Shown here piece by piece: positions 19,347-32,502 of a stretch of 64,000 bases of DNA. Every line of letters starts with the position of its first letter. Position 1 is the stretch's first letter. Both the position numbers and the translations under genes were made by a program. The stretch covers positions 1-64,000 of the forward strand of contig LNEU01000019.1 of NCBI GenBank assembly GCA_001464355.1, read 5' to 3'. The stretch comes from Burkholderiales bacterium Ga0077544 (lineage in GTDB: Bacteria > Pseudomonadota > Gammaproteobacteria > Burkholderiales > Burkholderiaceae_D). Below the pieces are notes generated by a model that was not told where the DNA came from, did no database searches, and saw only the letters and a list, made by a program, of their open reading frames with translations.

Positions 19347-19442
19347 GCATTAGCAAGCTTCACGCTTTTTCATTTCCTGAAATTTCGTTGTTGAATTTGA
19401 TTTTTGAATTGATTCTTAAATTTCGTTATTACACTTCAAACC

Positions 19443-21056
19443 ATGACAGTAAAAGTCGCCATCGCGCAAATCAACAGTACCGTCGGTGATCTTGCCGGTA
19501 ATCGCGCCAAGATTGCAGAGTTCTCACGTCGCGCCGCAGAACAAGGCGCAGACATCGTTTTGACACCGGAATTATCGCTGGTCGGCTACCCGCCCGAAGA
19601 TTTGTTGCTGCGCGATTCATTCTACGCAAAAACGGCGCAGACGTTGGATGCGCTCGCGGGCGATTTAGCTGACTTGAAAGACGTGCATGTGATTGTCGGC
19701 CATCCGATAGAAAAGGATGGCTTGCGCTTCAATGCAGCATCGGTCTTGCTGAACGGTCAGATTAGCGGCACCTATTACAAACATGATTTGCCGAACGCGA
19801 CAGTGTTTGATGAAAAGCGTTATTTCTTATCAGCCGATTTACCGCTCGTATTCGATGTAAAAGGGACTAAATTCGGTATCAATATTTGCGAAGATACCTG
19901 GTTCTCGCACGCACCCGCGCGCGCGGCTGAAGCCGGTGCGCAAGTCTTGCTGGTGCCGAATGGTTCTCCCTTCCACATGAACAAGCAGCATTTGCGTGTC
20001 GATGTCATGCATGCCAATGTGACGGTGCACGGCATGAGCCTGGTGTACGCGAATCTGGTGGGTGGTCAGGATGAGTTGATCTTCGACGGCAATTCCTTTG
20101 TGCTCGATCAGCAGGGCGCGATGCGCGCCCAGTTGCAGCATTGCGTAGAAGACTTGCAGATCATCGAGTTCAAAGACGGTCAGCCTGTCAACGGCACCAT
20201 CGTGGAAGAAACTTCAGTCGAAGCACAAGTCTATAAAGCGCTGGTGCTGGGCGTGCGCGATTACATAGGAAAGAATGGTTTCCCGGGTGCGTTGATAGGC
20301 ATGTCTGGTGGCGTCGATTCGGCATTGACGCTGGCGGTGGCGGTGGATGCACTCGGAGCGGACAAAGTACGCACCATCATGATGCCGTCGCCTTACACGG
20401 CAGAAATTTCATGGGTTGATTCACGCGATATGGTCAAGCGCGTCGGCGTGCGTTACGACGAGATCGGTATCAATGATTGTTTTGAAGCGTTCAATCGCAC
20501 GCTGGCCGACGAGTTCAAGGGTTTGCCGCACGATACGACAGAAGAAAATATCCAGGCGCGCATACGCGGCACCATCTTGATGGCGCTGTCGAACAAGCAC
20601 GGTTCGATTGTGCTGACTACCGGCAACAAGAGTGAGATGGCGGTTGGCTATTGCACTTTGTATGGCGACATGGCGGGTGGCTTTGCGGTGCTCAAGGATA
20701 TTGCGAAGACGCTGGTGTATCGCCTGTGTGCTTATCGGAATACCGTCTCTGATGTGATTCCAGATCGTATTCTGACGCGCGCACCTTCGGCTGAATTGCG
20801 TCCTGATCAAACCGATCAAGACTCCTTGCCGCCTTATGAAATTCTCGATGCCATCATGCAGATGTACATGGAAGAAAATCAAAGCGCTACAGAAATTATC
20901 GCGGCCGGTTACCGCAAGGAAGATGTCGCGCGTATCACGCATCTGATCAAGATCAATGAATATAAACGCCGGCAGTCGCCGGTCGGTATTCGTGTCACGC
21001 ATCGCGCTTTTGGCCGCGATTGGCGTTATCCGATTACATCCAAATTCCGCGAATGA
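19443..21056 (+). CDS. nadE: glutamine-dependent NAD+ synthetase
   Basis: The 537-residue two-domain enzyme amidates nicotinic acid adenine dinucleotide to NAD. The N-terminal nitrilase-type glutaminase shows the Glu-Lys-Cys triad in LTPELSLVGYPPEDL, YYKHDLPN and INICEDTWF. The C-terminal synthetase domain has the pyrophosphate loop GMSGGVDSALTL and TTGNKSEMAVGYCTLYGDMAGG. The length is that of the glutamine-dependent bacterial form. It is divergent from the FemAB-like gene. Confidence 0.97.
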   Translation: MTVKVAIAQINSTVGDLAGNRAKIAEFSRRAAEQGADIVLTPELSLVGYPPEDLLLRDSFYAKTAQTLDALAGDLADLKDVHVIVGHPIEKDGLRFNAASVLLNGQISGTYYKHDLPNATVFDEKRYFLSADLPLVFDVKGTKFGINICEDTWFSHAPARAAEAGAQVLLVPNGSPFHMNKQHLRVDVMHANVTVHGMSLVYANLVGGQDELIFDGNSFVLDQQGAMRAQLQHCVEDLQIIEFKDGQPVNGTIVEETSVEAQVYKALVLGVRDYIGKNGFPGALIGMSGGVDSALTLAVAVDALGADKVRTIMMPSPYTAEISWVDSRDMVKRVGVRYDEIGINDCFEAFNRTLADEFKGLPHDTTEENIQARIRGTILMALSNKHGSIVLTTGNKSEMAVGYCTLYGDMAGGFAVLKDIAKTLVYRLCAYRNTVSDVIPDRILTRAPSAELRPDQTDQDSLPPYEILDAIMQMYMEENQSATEIIAAGYRKEDVARITHLIKINEYKRRQSPVGIRVTHRAFGRDWRYPITSKFRE

Positions 21057-21102
21057 TGGCAAAATAGACAAAATGCATGAACGAATGTCGCTCACAGCGT
21101 AG

Positions 21103-21534
<432 letters not shown>

Positions 21535-21562
21535 AACAGCAGTCTGTTAGCTGGTTCGCTAA

Positions 21563-21603
21563 TAACCCGGGCTCGATGAGAATTGAGCGCGGGTTTTATT
21601 TTG
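21563..21603 (+). terminator. intrinsic terminator after glnB
   Basis: AACCCGGGCTC and GAGCGCGGGTT pair with one imperfect position, followed by TTATTTTG. It lies 30 bases after the stop. Confidence 0.75.
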
Positions 21604-21641
21604 TCTAATCGGGACGAGATCGCAAGCTAAGCGCTTGCTGG

Positions 21642-22283
21642 CTAGCTCGCTCTGAGCAATAAAACCAAAGCGCCAGCCCCGCCATCAGCCGCTTTAGCCT
21701 GACAAAATGCGAGGACTTCGTCCTTTTGCACCAGCCAGTTACGTACCTTGTTTTTCAGCACGGGTTCTTTATTGATAGAACCCAAGCCCTTGCCGTGAAT
21801 GACGCGCACGCAACGCTGACCGCGCTTGATCGCGCCGCGCAAGAATTCGCCCAGTGCTTCGCGTGCTTCATCGGTACGCAAGCCATGCAAATCCAGCTGG
21901 CTTTGAATCACCCAATGACCGCGTCGTAATTTGCGTACGACGTCCTGACCTATACCATTACGCGCATAGCTCAAGGCTTCATCGGTTTCCAGCAGGGTTT
22001 CTATCGTGAATTCGTCGGAAAGCGATTCCCTTAATGCAGCTTGTTCGTCGGCCAGATGCTGGCGTGCGATAGGGAGTGGCTTGGATGTGGCGAGATTTAA
22101 TTTATTGGATGGCGTGAGCGGTGCGACTTCACCTATGCTGCGGCGGAACAGATCAGCTTCCAGCTGCGCAGTTTTTTCATCCTGTATGCGTTTTTCTTCC
22201 GCTGCCTTGCGCGACTCTTCCCTGGACTTCAAATCCTTTTGCAGCGATTTAAGTCCGGCAAAATCCTTGATGGAAGCAGGCAT
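21642..22283 (-). CDS. Smr-domain protein (MutS2-like C-terminal domain)
   Basis: The 213-residue protein has an N-terminal charged coiled-coil (about residues 10-50, rich in Lys/Glu/Arg) and a C-terminal Smr domain (about residues 125-210) with the hallmark LDLHG (SQLDLHGLRTDEAREAL) and IHGKGLGS. Stand-alone Smr proteins such as YdaB/SmrB are nucleases acting on nucleic acids, and SmrB cleaves mRNA at collided ribosomes in E. coli. Which of these roles applies cannot be told from the sequence. It lies downstream of trxB on the same strand. Confidence 0.85.
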   Translation of the reverse strand: MPASIKDFAGLKSLQKDLKSREESRKAAEEKRIQDEKTAQLEADLFRRSIGEVAPLTPSNKLNLATSKPLPIARQHLADEQAALRESLSDEFTIETLLETDEALSYARNGIGQDVVRKLRRGHWVIQSQLDLHGLRTDEAREALGEFLRGAIKRGQRCVRVIHGKGLGSINKEPVLKNKVRNWLVQKDEVLAFCQAKAADGGAGALVLLLRAS

Positions 22284-22309
22284 GAGAGATGTTCCTGAAT
22301 AATCTGGCT

Positions 22310-22354
22310 AAAGCGCGCAAGAGCCTGCAATTGATTGCTGATCTTGCGCGCTTT
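22310..22354. terminator. 13-bp perfect hairpin between trxB and the Smr gene
   Basis: AAAGCGCGCAAGA (22310-22322) and TCTTGCGCGCTTT (22342-22354) pair perfectly around a 19-base loop. No long T-run follows on the minus strand. It could stop or attenuate transcription from trxB into the Smr gene, or be a processing signal. Confidence 0.55.
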
Positions 22355-22403
22355 AAATTTGCTACTTTAAAGAAGTACTTTAGCGCCTGAGTTAGTGACT
22401 AAT

Positions 22404-23661
<1,258 letters not shown>

Positions 23662-25998
23662 ATGACAAAGACAAGTACCGCCTATACCCGCAAGACCGAT
23701 GCAACAAAGGCTCAACCTTTGCCTGGCAAACTCGTGCGACTGTTATCAGAAGCCCGCTGGTTTATTCTCGCCGCCGTCACGGTTTATTTAATTCTGATTT
23801 TTCTGACATACTCGCCGACCGATCCTAGCTGGTCGCATGCGAGCGTTGTTCCAAAGCTGCATAATTTGGGCGGGCGTGCCGGTGCATGGCTTGCTGATTT
23901 GCTGTTATTTATTTTCGGTTTCTCGGCTTGGTGGTTGTGTATTTTTTCTTTGCGTCTGGTCTGGCTCGGATATCGCCGCTTGTCGCAACGCTTCCTGTTG
24001 AAAAAAGAACCTGAGCCTGAACATAGGCATGAAGGCGTGATTCGCGGTATTGGTTTCTTCCTGTTGATGATAGGCAGCGTCGCGCTGGAATATTTGCGCA
24101 TGTACAGCCTGAAAGCCTCCTTGCCGAATGCACCGGGCGGCGTGTTAGGCAAGTTGATAGGCAGTGCTGCGCAAGACGCTTTGGGTTTCATGGGTGCGAC
24201 CTTGCTGCTGTTATTGTTGTTCGGCCTTGGTTTCAGTCTGTTCTTCCATGTGTCATGGTTGGGCGTTGCCGAGCGCATAGGTGAAACGATAGAAATGGTA
24301 TTGCAGGCAATCCGCAATCTGTACGGTGCACGCGAAGATCGTAAGGTGGGTGTGGTTGCCGCAGTCAAGCGTGAAGAAGTCGTTGTGCACGAGCGCGCAA
24401 AAATTGTTGATGCCGCGCCTATGCGTATCGAGCCGCAAATCGTCGTCGTACCGAAATCTGATCGGGTAGAAAAAGAACGTCAGGTTTCGCTGTTCAACGA
24501 TATGCCAGATACCAATCTGCCACCGCTTTCGCTGCTGGATGAAGCGCCGCAATCGCAGGAAACCGTCAGCATAGAAACACTGGAATTCACCAGCCGCCTG
24601 ATCGAGAAGAAGCTTTCCGATTTCGGTATCACCGTCAAAGTCGTTGCAGCCTATCCTGGCCCGGTGGTTACGCGTTATGAAATCGAACCTGCAACCGGCG
24701 TCAAAGGCAGCCAGATTGTCGGCCTCGCACGCGATCTGGCGCGTTCGCTGTCACTGACCTCAATCCGCGTGGTGGAAACGATCCCTGGCAAAAATTACAT
24801 GGCCTTGGAATTGCCGAATCCCAAGCGCCAAATCGTGCGTTTGACCGAGATCGTCAGTTCCAAGGTTTACAACGACAGCACATCCAGCTTGACGATCGCA
24901 TTGGGTAAAGATATTGCCGGCAATCCGGTGGTGGCCGATCTGGCGAAGATGCCGCATTTGCTGGTGGCAGGTACGACCGGTTCGGGTAAATCGGTCGGTA
25001 TCAATGCAACGATTCTGTCGCTGCTCTATAAGTCAGATCCGAATCAAGTGCGCTTGATCCTGATCGATCCGAAGATGCTTGAGTTGTCTATTTACGAAGG
25101 CATCCCGCATTTGCTGGCACCAGTCGTCACCGATATGCGCCAGGCCGGCCATGCGCTCAACTGGGGCGTTAACGAGATGGAACGCCGCTACAAATTGATG
25201 AGTAAGCTCGGCGTGCGTAATCTTGCCGGCTACAACACCAAGATCGCTGAAGCGGAAAAAAATGAACAAAAGATTCCGAATCCATTCAGTCTGACGCCGG
25301 ATGCACCAGAGCCGCTGGAAAAACTGCCAACCATCGTCATCATCATCGACGAGCTTGCTGACCTGATGATGGTCGTCGGCAAAAAGGTCGAAGAGTTGAT
25401 TGCGCGTATTGCACAAAAGGCACGTGCCGCAGGCATCCACTTGATTTTGGCGACACAGCGTCCATCTGTAGATGTCATTACAGGTTTGATCAAGGCGAAT
25501 ATCCCGACGCGTATCGCATTCCAGGTCAGCAGCAAGATTGACTCACGCACGATTCTGGATCAAATGGGCGCCGAAGCATTGCTCGGCATGGGTGACATGT
25601 TGTACATGCCGCCTGGCACGGGCTTGCCGGTACGTGTGCATGGCGCCTTCGTTTCGGATGAGGAAGTGCATCGGGTGGTTGATCACCTGAAGTCGCAAGG
25701 TGAACCAAACTACATAGAAGGCATCTTAGAGGGGGGCGTTGCGGAAGATGGCGATTTGACCCTGGGTGCTGAAGGTGGTGCAGGTGGCGGCGAAGCGGAT
25801 GCGCTTTACGATCAGGCGGTTGCCATTGTGCTCAAGAATCGTCGGGCGTCGATTTCGCTGGTGCAGCGTCATTTGCGTATCGGCTATAACCGCGCTGCCC
25901 GTCTGCTGGAGCAGATGGAGCAAAGCGGTCTGGTCTCAACCATGCAATCCAATGGCAACCGGGAAATTCTGGTGCCTGCGGGTAATGCAGCTGAATAG
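23662..25998 (+). CDS. ftsK: DNA translocase FtsK
   Basis: The protein is 778 residues with the ATG at 23662, chosen within a longer open frame. The N-terminus carries about four membrane helices ([20 protein letters not shown] first). The motor has Walker A GTTGSGKS (about residue 440), Walker [13 protein letters not shown], and [21 protein letters not shown]. The C-terminal gamma winged helix ([24 protein letters not shown]) reads KOPS sequences. It moves chromosome ends at the septum for dimer resolution. The linker is short compared with E. coli FtsK. First of the ftsK-lolA-rarA run. Confidence 0.95.
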   Translation: MTKTSTAYTRKTDATKAQPLPGKLVRLLSEARWFILAAVTVYLILIFLTYSPTDPSWSHASVVPKLHNLGGRAGAWLADLLLFIFGFSAWWLCIFSLRLVWLGYRRLSQRFLLKKEPEPEHRHEGVIRGIGFFLLMIGSVALEYLRMYSLKASLPNAPGGVLGKLIGSAAQDALGFMGATLLLLLLFGLGFSLFFHVSWLGVAERIGETIEMVLQAIRNLYGAREDRKVGVVAAVKREEVVVHERAKIVDAAPMRIEPQIVVVPKSDRVEKERQVSLFNDMPDTNLPPLSLLDEAPQSQETVSIETLEFTSRLIEKKLSDFGITVKVVAAYPGPVVTRYEIEPATGVKGSQIVGLARDLARSLSLTSIRVVETIPGKNYMALELPNPKRQIVRLTEIVSSKVYNDSTSSLTIALGKDIAGNPVVADLAKMPHLLVAGTTGSGKSVGINATILSLLYKSDPNQVRLILIDPKMLELSIYEGIPHLLAPVVTDMRQAGHALNWGVNEMERRYKLMSKLGVRNLAGYNTKIAEAEKNEQKIPNPFSLTPDAPEPLEKLPTIVIIIDELADLMMVVGKKVEELIARIAQKARAAGIHLILATQRPSVDVITGLIKANIPTRIAFQVSSKIDSRTILDQMGAEALLGMGDMLYMPPGTGLPVRVHGAFVSDEEVHRVVDHLKSQGEPNYIEGILEGGVAEDGDLTLGAEGGAGGGEADALYDQAVAIVLKNRRASISLVQRHLRIGYNRAARLLEQMEQSGLVSTMQSNGNREILVPAGNAAE

Positions 25999-26007
25999 AA
26001 AGACCAC

Positions 26008-26700
26008 ATGAATAAGAATTTGCAAAAAGAAAATTTCAAACAGAAATCGTTGGTCGCAAAAGCACTCGATTTGCGTGCCGCATTATTTGCGACGGTTGTG
26101 GTGGCAGGTGCATTGTTTTGGAGTTCGCAAGCGGAAGCTGCGGCGCTGGATCAATTCAAGTCTTTCGTGTCATCGACGCAATCGGCAAAAGGTGAATTCA
26201 CGCAGCAACTTGTCAAGGTCGAAAGTGGTGCGAGCAAGGTATCGAATAAATCGTCGGGAACGTTCACCTTTGCGCGTCCGGGCAAATTCATCTGGACCTA
26301 TCAAAAGCCTTACGAGCAATTGCTGCAGGCTGATGGTGAAAAACTCTATATCTACGATAAAGATTTAAACCAGGTGACGATCAAAAAGCTGGGCGATGCG
26401 CTCGGTTCCTCACCAGCGGCGATTCTGTTCGGCAGCAATGATCTGGAAAAGAATTTCACCTTGAAAGAAGCCGGCACCAAAAATGGTCTGGAATGGCTGC
26501 AAGCGACACCGAAAGCCAAAGACACAACCTTTGATCACATAGGTATAGGCTTGCGCAATGGTGTGCCGGAAGCGATGGAATTGCGAGATTCCTTCGGCCA
26601 GGTGTCATTGCTTACATTTACCAAGTTTGAAAAAAATCCTGCCATGCCTGTGAATCAGTTCAAGTTTGCGGTACCGAAAGGTGCGGACGTTTTTCAGTAG
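26008..26700 (+). CDS. lolA: outer-membrane lipoprotein carrier protein LolA
   Basis: The 230-residue periplasmic chaperone ferries lipoproteins from LolCDE to LolB. An unusually long N-terminus of about 28 residues precedes the signal-peptide core ([17 protein letters not shown]), with a probable cut after AEA. The mature part shows the family pattern [41 protein letters not shown] and a C-terminal F-x-VPKGADVF. It starts nine bases after the ftsK stop, the usual order in proteobacteria. Confidence 0.93.
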   Translation: MNKNLQKENFKQKSLVAKALDLRAALFATVVVAGALFWSSQAEAAALDQFKSFVSSTQSAKGEFTQQLVKVESGASKVSNKSSGTFTFARPGKFIWTYQKPYEQLLQADGEKLYIYDKDLNQVTIKKLGDALGSSPAAILFGSNDLEKNFTLKEAGTKNGLEWLQATPKAKDTTFDHIGIGLRNGVPEAMELRDSFGQVSLLTFTKFEKNPAMPVNQFKFAVPKGADVFQ

Positions 26701-26824
26701 AAATTTTACAGCCGGCTTGCAGCATAGGTAAGCAAGACTTGTTGAGGTACAGTGCGACGCCAGTTTGATTTTTCGACTGGCGTCGATTTCATTCTCGCAC
26801 CACATTTCAGCATCAAAATTATTC

Positions 26825-28117
26825 ATGAGTTTTATCCCTCTCGCTGAACGCTTACGCCCGCATACCCTTGACGAAGTCATAGGGCAGCAGCACATCCTTG
26901 GTGAAGGCAAGCCGCTGCGCGTGGCGTTCGAATCGGGCGAACCGCATTCGATGATTTTGTGGGGCCCACCGGGCGTAGGCAAGACCACGCTGGCCCGTTT
27001 GATGGCTGACAGTTTCAAGGCCGACTTCATTGCCTTGTCGGCGGTGCTGTCCGGCGTGAAGGATATACGTGAAGCCGTAGAGCGTGCAGAGTTGTCGCGT
27101 GGTGCGATGGGACGCCGCACGATATTGTTTGTCGATGAAGTACATCGCTTCAACAAAAGCCAGCAGGACGCTTTTCTGCCGCATGTGGAAAGTGGCTTGT
27201 TCACCTTCATAGGCGCAACCACGGAGAATCCTTCTTTCGAAGTCAATGGCGCTTTGTTGTCGCGTGCATCCGTCTATGTATTGAAGTCGCTGGATGAAGA
27301 CGACTTGGCTGCGATGGTCGATCGCGCATCTGCGACTGAACTGGACGGACTTACTTTTACGCCCGATGCCAAAGTGACGCTGATCGGTAGTGCCGATGGT
27401 GACGGCCGCAAGTTGCTGAACAATCTGGAAATCGTCGCGCGCGCAGCGCAAGCGAAGAAGCTTAATGAAGTCGATGCCGAATTATTGAAGGCCTGTCTGG
27501 GCGATGCCTTGCGACGTTTCGATAAAGGCGGCGATGCGTTTTATGACCAGATTTCCGCATTGCATAAATCGGTGCGCGGTTCGAATCCCGATGCGTCGCT
27601 GTACTGGTTCGTGCGCATGCTGGATGGTGGTGCCGATCCTCGTTATCTTGCGCGGCGCATCGTGCGTATGGCGAGTGAAGATATCGGTTTGGCCGATCCG
27701 CGTGCCTTGCGTTTGACACTGGATGCAGCCGAAACTTATGAACGTCTCGGTTCACCGGAAGGTGAATTGGCATTGGCACAAGCGGTTATTTATCTGGCGT
27801 GTGCTGCTAAATCGAATGCGGCGTACAAGGCCTACAACGCGGCGCGTGCGCACGTCGCCAAAGACAAGTCGCGCTTGGTGCCCGAGCATTTACGCAATGC
27901 GCCTACCAAGCTGATGAAAGAGCTTGGTTACGGCAAGTTGTATCGTTATGCACACGATGAGCCCGACGCGTATGCGGCGGATGAAACATATCTACCGGAT
28001 GGGATGGCTGAGCCGCACTGGTATCAGCCGACGCCGCGTGGGTTGGAAGGCAAGATCGGTGAAAAGCTGGCTTATTTGCGTGCGCTTGATCAGGCAGCAA
28101 AGAAAAGCAAAAAATAA
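26825..28117 (+). CDS. rarA: replication-associated recombination protein A (RarA/MgsA)
   Basis: The 430-residue AAA+ ATPase of the clamp-loader clade acts at stalled replication forks. Walker A is GPPGVGKTTLARLMAD, Walker B LFVDEVHRF, sensor 1 IGATTENPSFEVN with the arginine finger in LLSRA. The C-terminal tetramerisation region (LYWFVRMLDGGADPRYLARR, YLPDG) is intact. I use the inner ATG (MSFIPLAERLRP), which matches the family start. It follows lolA by 124 bases, as in E. coli. Confidence 0.95.
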   Translation: MSFIPLAERLRPHTLDEVIGQQHILGEGKPLRVAFESGEPHSMILWGPPGVGKTTLARLMADSFKADFIALSAVLSGVKDIREAVERAELSRGAMGRRTILFVDEVHRFNKSQQDAFLPHVESGLFTFIGATTENPSFEVNGALLSRASVYVLKSLDEDDLAAMVDRASATELDGLTFTPDAKVTLIGSADGDGRKLLNNLEIVARAAQAKKLNEVDAELLKACLGDALRRFDKGGDAFYDQISALHKSVRGSNPDASLYWFVRMLDGGADPRYLARRIVRMASEDIGLADPRALRLTLDAAETYERLGSPEGELALAQAVIYLACAAKSNAAYKAYNAARAHVAKDKSRLVPEHLRNAPTKLMKELGYGKLYRYAHDEPDAYAADETYLPDGMAEPHWYQPTPRGLEGKIGEKLAYLRALDQAAKKSKK

Positions 28118-28140
28118 GCGCTTTACGCTTGTTTTCTTTT
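28116..28140 (+). terminator. weak terminator after rarA
   Basis: A 5-bp stem AAGCG/CGCTT with a CTTTA loop is followed by GTTTTCTTTT. It overlaps the rarA stop codon. Confidence 0.45.
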
Positions 28141-28167
28141 GATTGCGCTGGTGGTGATTCCCCTGAT

Positions 28168-28383
28168 TTATTCAGGCTTTTCCGCTTTGGAAGAAAACCG
28201 GATTTTGATCTGCTTGAGAAATGCATATGCTGCCCCCAGACTGATGCCAGCTACGATCCCATAAACAATGCCGCCGCCGTGCAGTAAATATTGCCTGCCA
28301 CTCCACATTGCTAGGCCAACGGCCAGGGTCAAGCCGATGATCATGAAGGCGAAAGGAATAGGGCGTGGTGCTTGATCTTCCAT
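28168..28383 (-). CDS. small two-helix membrane protein, hypothetical
   Basis: The 71-residue protein has two predicted membrane helices (about residues 10-27 and 33-55) and a basic C-terminal tail (QIKIRFSSKAEKP). The base composition at third positions resembles the neighbours, and no competing gene covers the region. I do not recognise a family. It sits antisense between rarA and serS, and a possible role cannot be inferred from context. Confidence 0.6.
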   Translation of the reverse strand: MEDQAPRPIPFAFMIIGLTLAVGLAMWSGRQYLLHGGGIVYGIVAGISLGAAYAFLKQIKIRFSSKAEKPE

Positions 28384-28497
28384 AATGTTCTGTTTGCTGA
28401 CTTTGAAAATAAAGTAATGGTAACGCAGGCCGAGGCAACGGTGATAGCCGGCGAGCCGATGAATTTCCCCCGACTACGCCGGAATCACTGCCTGCCT

Positions 28498-28506
28498 TGG
28501 TACAAT
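28498..28506 (+). promoter_or_regulatory. candidate extended -10 promoter of serS
   Basis: TGGTACAAT fits an extended -10 element (TGn plus TACAAT) and ends 31 bases before the serS ATG. No matching -35 hexamer is evident, which is acceptable for extended -10 promoters. Confidence 0.4.
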
Positions 28507-28516
28507 CTCGTCTTGA

Positions 28517-29833
<1,317 letters not shown>

Positions 29834-29853
29834 GTCTATAGAACATCGATGAA

Positions 29854-31851
29854 TTAAAGCAGTGGTGCGATCAGTTCAAGTTGTGCTGAATCGTCATCTG
29901 TTTTTTCATTCGGCCACGGTCCCTGGCGACGGTCTATGAACAGGCTGTTACCAGGGATTTTTTTCGCCTGTTTTTTTGCATCGGCCATTGCGCTGGCAAT
30001 TTGATGGTGCGACACATAGTGGCCGGGCTCAATCTTTACCACTCCTAACGATATCGTTACCAGAGCGTGAAAGACTTTTTTCCCGCGTCTGTCTTCGCTG
30101 ATGTAACCAGCATTTTTTCTGTCTTCTTCATTGTAAAAGTCAGGTACCGCAGCGGCGAAAACATCGAGTATTGTGCGGCAGCGCTCTTCCCAGTCTTCAT
30201 TCTGAAACAGGATGATGAAATCATCGCCGCCGATATGGCCGACAAAGTCGCGCTGAGGATCGCAGTAACCGCTCAGAATTTTCCCGGTCAGGCGCAGGAT
30301 GTCGTCACCCTTGCGATAACCATAGACGTCGTTGTAAGGCTTGAAGTGATCGAGATCGACATAACAGGCGCAGAATGGCGTGCCGTTTTCCAGCAATCGG
30401 TCTATATGTTCGTAGATAGGCACATTGCCGGGCAGTAGCGTCAACGGGTTGGCGTAGCGCGCCGCGTTGATTTGCATTTGCGTGATCTCGCGCATCAAAT
30501 CGTGTGCATTGCCCATACCCAGATATTGACCTGCATCGGTGATGATGAAGCCATTGAACAAATGATGACGGTCCGCGTCGACGATGATTTGGCTCAGTGC
30601 ATGCAGCGCTGTATTTTTGTCTGTAATCAACGGATTGGAATCCATGAACAGCGTGCAGGATTTCTTGCCATGCAACTCGCGCAGATAGGGACGGGCGAAG
30701 CGATCAATCAGGTTGGCACGTGTGATCAATCCGATCGGCGTGCCGTTCGACACGACAGGCAAGACTTCCAGCGTTGGATCGCTGTTGAACATTTCATAGA
30801 TGTGATTGTTTTGTATTTCTGGCGATACCGAAGGCACGCTGCGCAACAGTTTTAATGCAGTCAGCATTTTGTGCCCGCGTCCTGCTTCGTGCGGATAAAC
30901 GGCCACGCCGTTATGTCGTAGCAGGTTGCGCAAGTCGGTCGATATTGTCGTCGCAGGCAAGGCCGTCGGGCGCGCGATTTTATAGCCTTGGCCATAAGCG
31001 ACGCCCAGATCGCGAATCATCAATAATTCTGCATCAGTTTCTATGCCTTCCGCAATCACGATGGTGCCGGATTTTTCGGCGATTTCCTGTATTGATCGCA
31101 CGAATTGCAGTTTGATAGGATCCTGATTGATGCCCTGCACGAAGTGCATATCGATCTTCACATATTCAGGACGCAGCTCCGACCACAGACGCAGGCTGGA
31201 AAACCCTTCGCCCAGATCGTCAATCGCAATCCGGAATCCCATCGCACGGTAATGCGTGACCGCTTCGCGCAACAGATCGTAGTCATAAGTGGGCTGGCTT
31301 TCGGTCAGCTCAATGATCACGCGCTCTGGATTGATGCCGACTTCATGAATGTAACCCAGGGTCTCGCCATGTCTGACGTCAGGTTGCACCAGGCATTCGG
31401 GACTGACATTCAGGAAAAGCTTGCCTGGCAACTGTAACTCTGCAAATTTTTCCAGCGTAATGCGCCGGCATAGATGTTCAACTTCAACGCTCAGATTGCA
31501 GTCGCGCGCGACCTTGAATAGATTCAAAGGCGAATGCAAAGGACTGTCGGAAGGCCCGCGGATCAGACCTTCGTAGCCGATGATTTCGCCGGTTTGCATG
31601 CGGATAATCGGTTGAAAAAGCGGCGTCAATTCACGTTGTTGTATGACTTCTTTCAGCCGCTGTGCCAGATGGTCGTCTGCTCCAGCCAGGTCTTCATGTA
31701 TGGCAACATCGTTGGCGGCGGGTGACAAGTGAGTCTCCTTGGTTCTGAACCTTAAGGGCTGCGCAAACGGCGCCGTGCCCATATCGACTAAGTGCTCTGC
31801 GAGCACAATGCTCTCAGGCTGGGATGGCTTGGCGGGTGAAGATGACATCAA
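29854..31851 (-). CDS. EAL-CBS-GGDEF cyclic-di-GMP signalling protein
   Basis: The 665-residue soluble protein has an EAL domain (about residues 68-310), a pair of CBS repeats (about 340-465) and a GGDEF domain (about 480-640). EAL catalytic positions look intact: YEGLIRG (EGL for EAL), LNVSPE, ELTES, IDDLGEGFSSL, VKID, AEGIET and the Q of GQGYKIARP. In the GGDEF domain the signature is GGDDF, with Asp for the usual Glu, and no RxxD inhibitory site precedes it. I infer an active phosphodiesterase whose CBS and GGDEF parts sense nucleotides. It is convergent with serS. Confidence 0.92.
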   Translation of the reverse strand: MMSSSPAKPSQPESIVLAEHLVDMGTAPFAQPLRFRTKETHLSPAANDVAIHEDLAGADDHLAQRLKEVIQQRELTPLFQPIIRMQTGEIIGYEGLIRGPSDSPLHSPLNLFKVARDCNLSVEVEHLCRRITLEKFAELQLPGKLFLNVSPECLVQPDVRHGETLGYIHEVGINPERVIIELTESQPTYDYDLLREAVTHYRAMGFRIAIDDLGEGFSSLRLWSELRPEYVKIDMHFVQGINQDPIKLQFVRSIQEIAEKSGTIVIAEGIETDAELLMIRDLGVAYGQGYKIARPTALPATTISTDLRNLLRHNGVAVYPHEAGRGHKMLTALKLLRSVPSVSPEIQNNHIYEMFNSDPTLEVLPVVSNGTPIGLITRANLIDRFARPYLRELHGKKSCTLFMDSNPLITDKNTALHALSQIIVDADRHHLFNGFIITDAGQYLGMGNAHDLMREITQMQINAARYANPLTLLPGNVPIYEHIDRLLENGTPFCACYVDLDHFKPYNDVYGYRKGDDILRLTGKILSGYCDPQRDFVGHIGGDDFIILFQNEDWEERCRTILDVFAAAVPDFYNEEDRKNAGYISEDRRGKKVFHALVTISLGVVKIEPGHYVSHHQIASAMADAKKQAKKIPGNSLFIDRRQGPWPNEKTDDDSAQLELIAPLL

Positions 31852-32122
31852 AATAACTCTTCGCTTCAGGACGGTACGGCGATTGAACAGACTGGTCTCG
31901 GCTGAATAGTACTGATGATTTATGACAGGATGATGATAGGAAACATTGCTTTATCGGCAAGTAGATTGCGCTTGTTTCGTCAGCAGGAAAATCGCGCAGG
32001 CAGATTGCCAAATGCGATTGGGATTTGTATTTTGCTTGCGTAATGATGGGGTTTCCGATTGCAAAATACTCTGATATACTCTTTCCCTTCACTGCATTCG
32101 AGCGCAGTGATAGACCCAATTA

Positions 32123-32210
32123 GGAGAGGTGGCAGAGTGGTCGAATGTACCTGACTCGAAATCAGGCGTACCGCAAGGTACCGAGGGTTCGAATCCCTCT
32201 CTCTCCTCCA
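32123..32210 (+). tRNA. tRNA-Ser (CGA anticodon)
   Basis: The 88-base class II tRNA includes an encoded CCA end. The acceptor GGAGAGG pairs with TCTCTCC, one pair being G-U. The anticodon stem CCTGA/TCAGG encloses loop CTCGAAA, anticodon CGA at 32157-32159, reading UCG. The long variable arm GTACC-GCAA-GGTAC is typical of serine tRNAs, and the T-arm is GAGGG-TTCGAAT-CCCTC. The discriminator base reads as T, where serine tRNAs normally have G. A TATACT at 32075-32080 may be the -10 element. Confidence 0.95.
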
Positions 32211-32236
32211 GAATTAGTATTCAGTAGTTAGTAAAT

Positions 32237-32273
32237 AACCCGCTTCAAGCCTTGTGCTGACGCGGGTTTTTTG
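32237..32273 (+). terminator. intrinsic terminator after tRNA-Ser
   Basis: AACCCGC and GCGGGTT pair around an 18-base loop and are followed by TTTT. It lies 27 bases after the tRNA. Confidence 0.75.
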
Positions 32274-32502
32274 CTTTTGGAAATTCGATAACGTGCATTT
32301 ACTTCCGACAAAATAAGGGGTATTCAGGGTACTTTTTAACTGGATAAATTAGATGTCCTATGCCGTTGACTGATAGCGTATGTCGAAATGCAAAGCTCAA
32401 AGACAAGCAGTACAAATTAACTGACAGCGCTGGTACTTCCGAGGGACGGCGCGTATATAAGAAAAATACTTATTTTAATAATTAATGAAGCTATATATGA
32501 AT
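32274..32502. other. AT-rich gene-free stretch behind tRNA-Ser
   Basis: No coding frame or structured element is convincing. The stretch is visibly richer in A and T than its surroundings (for example 32455-32510), as expected of acquired DNA next to a tRNA gene. No integrase and no repeat of the tRNA 3' end longer than about ten bases were found nearby. Confidence 0.4.
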
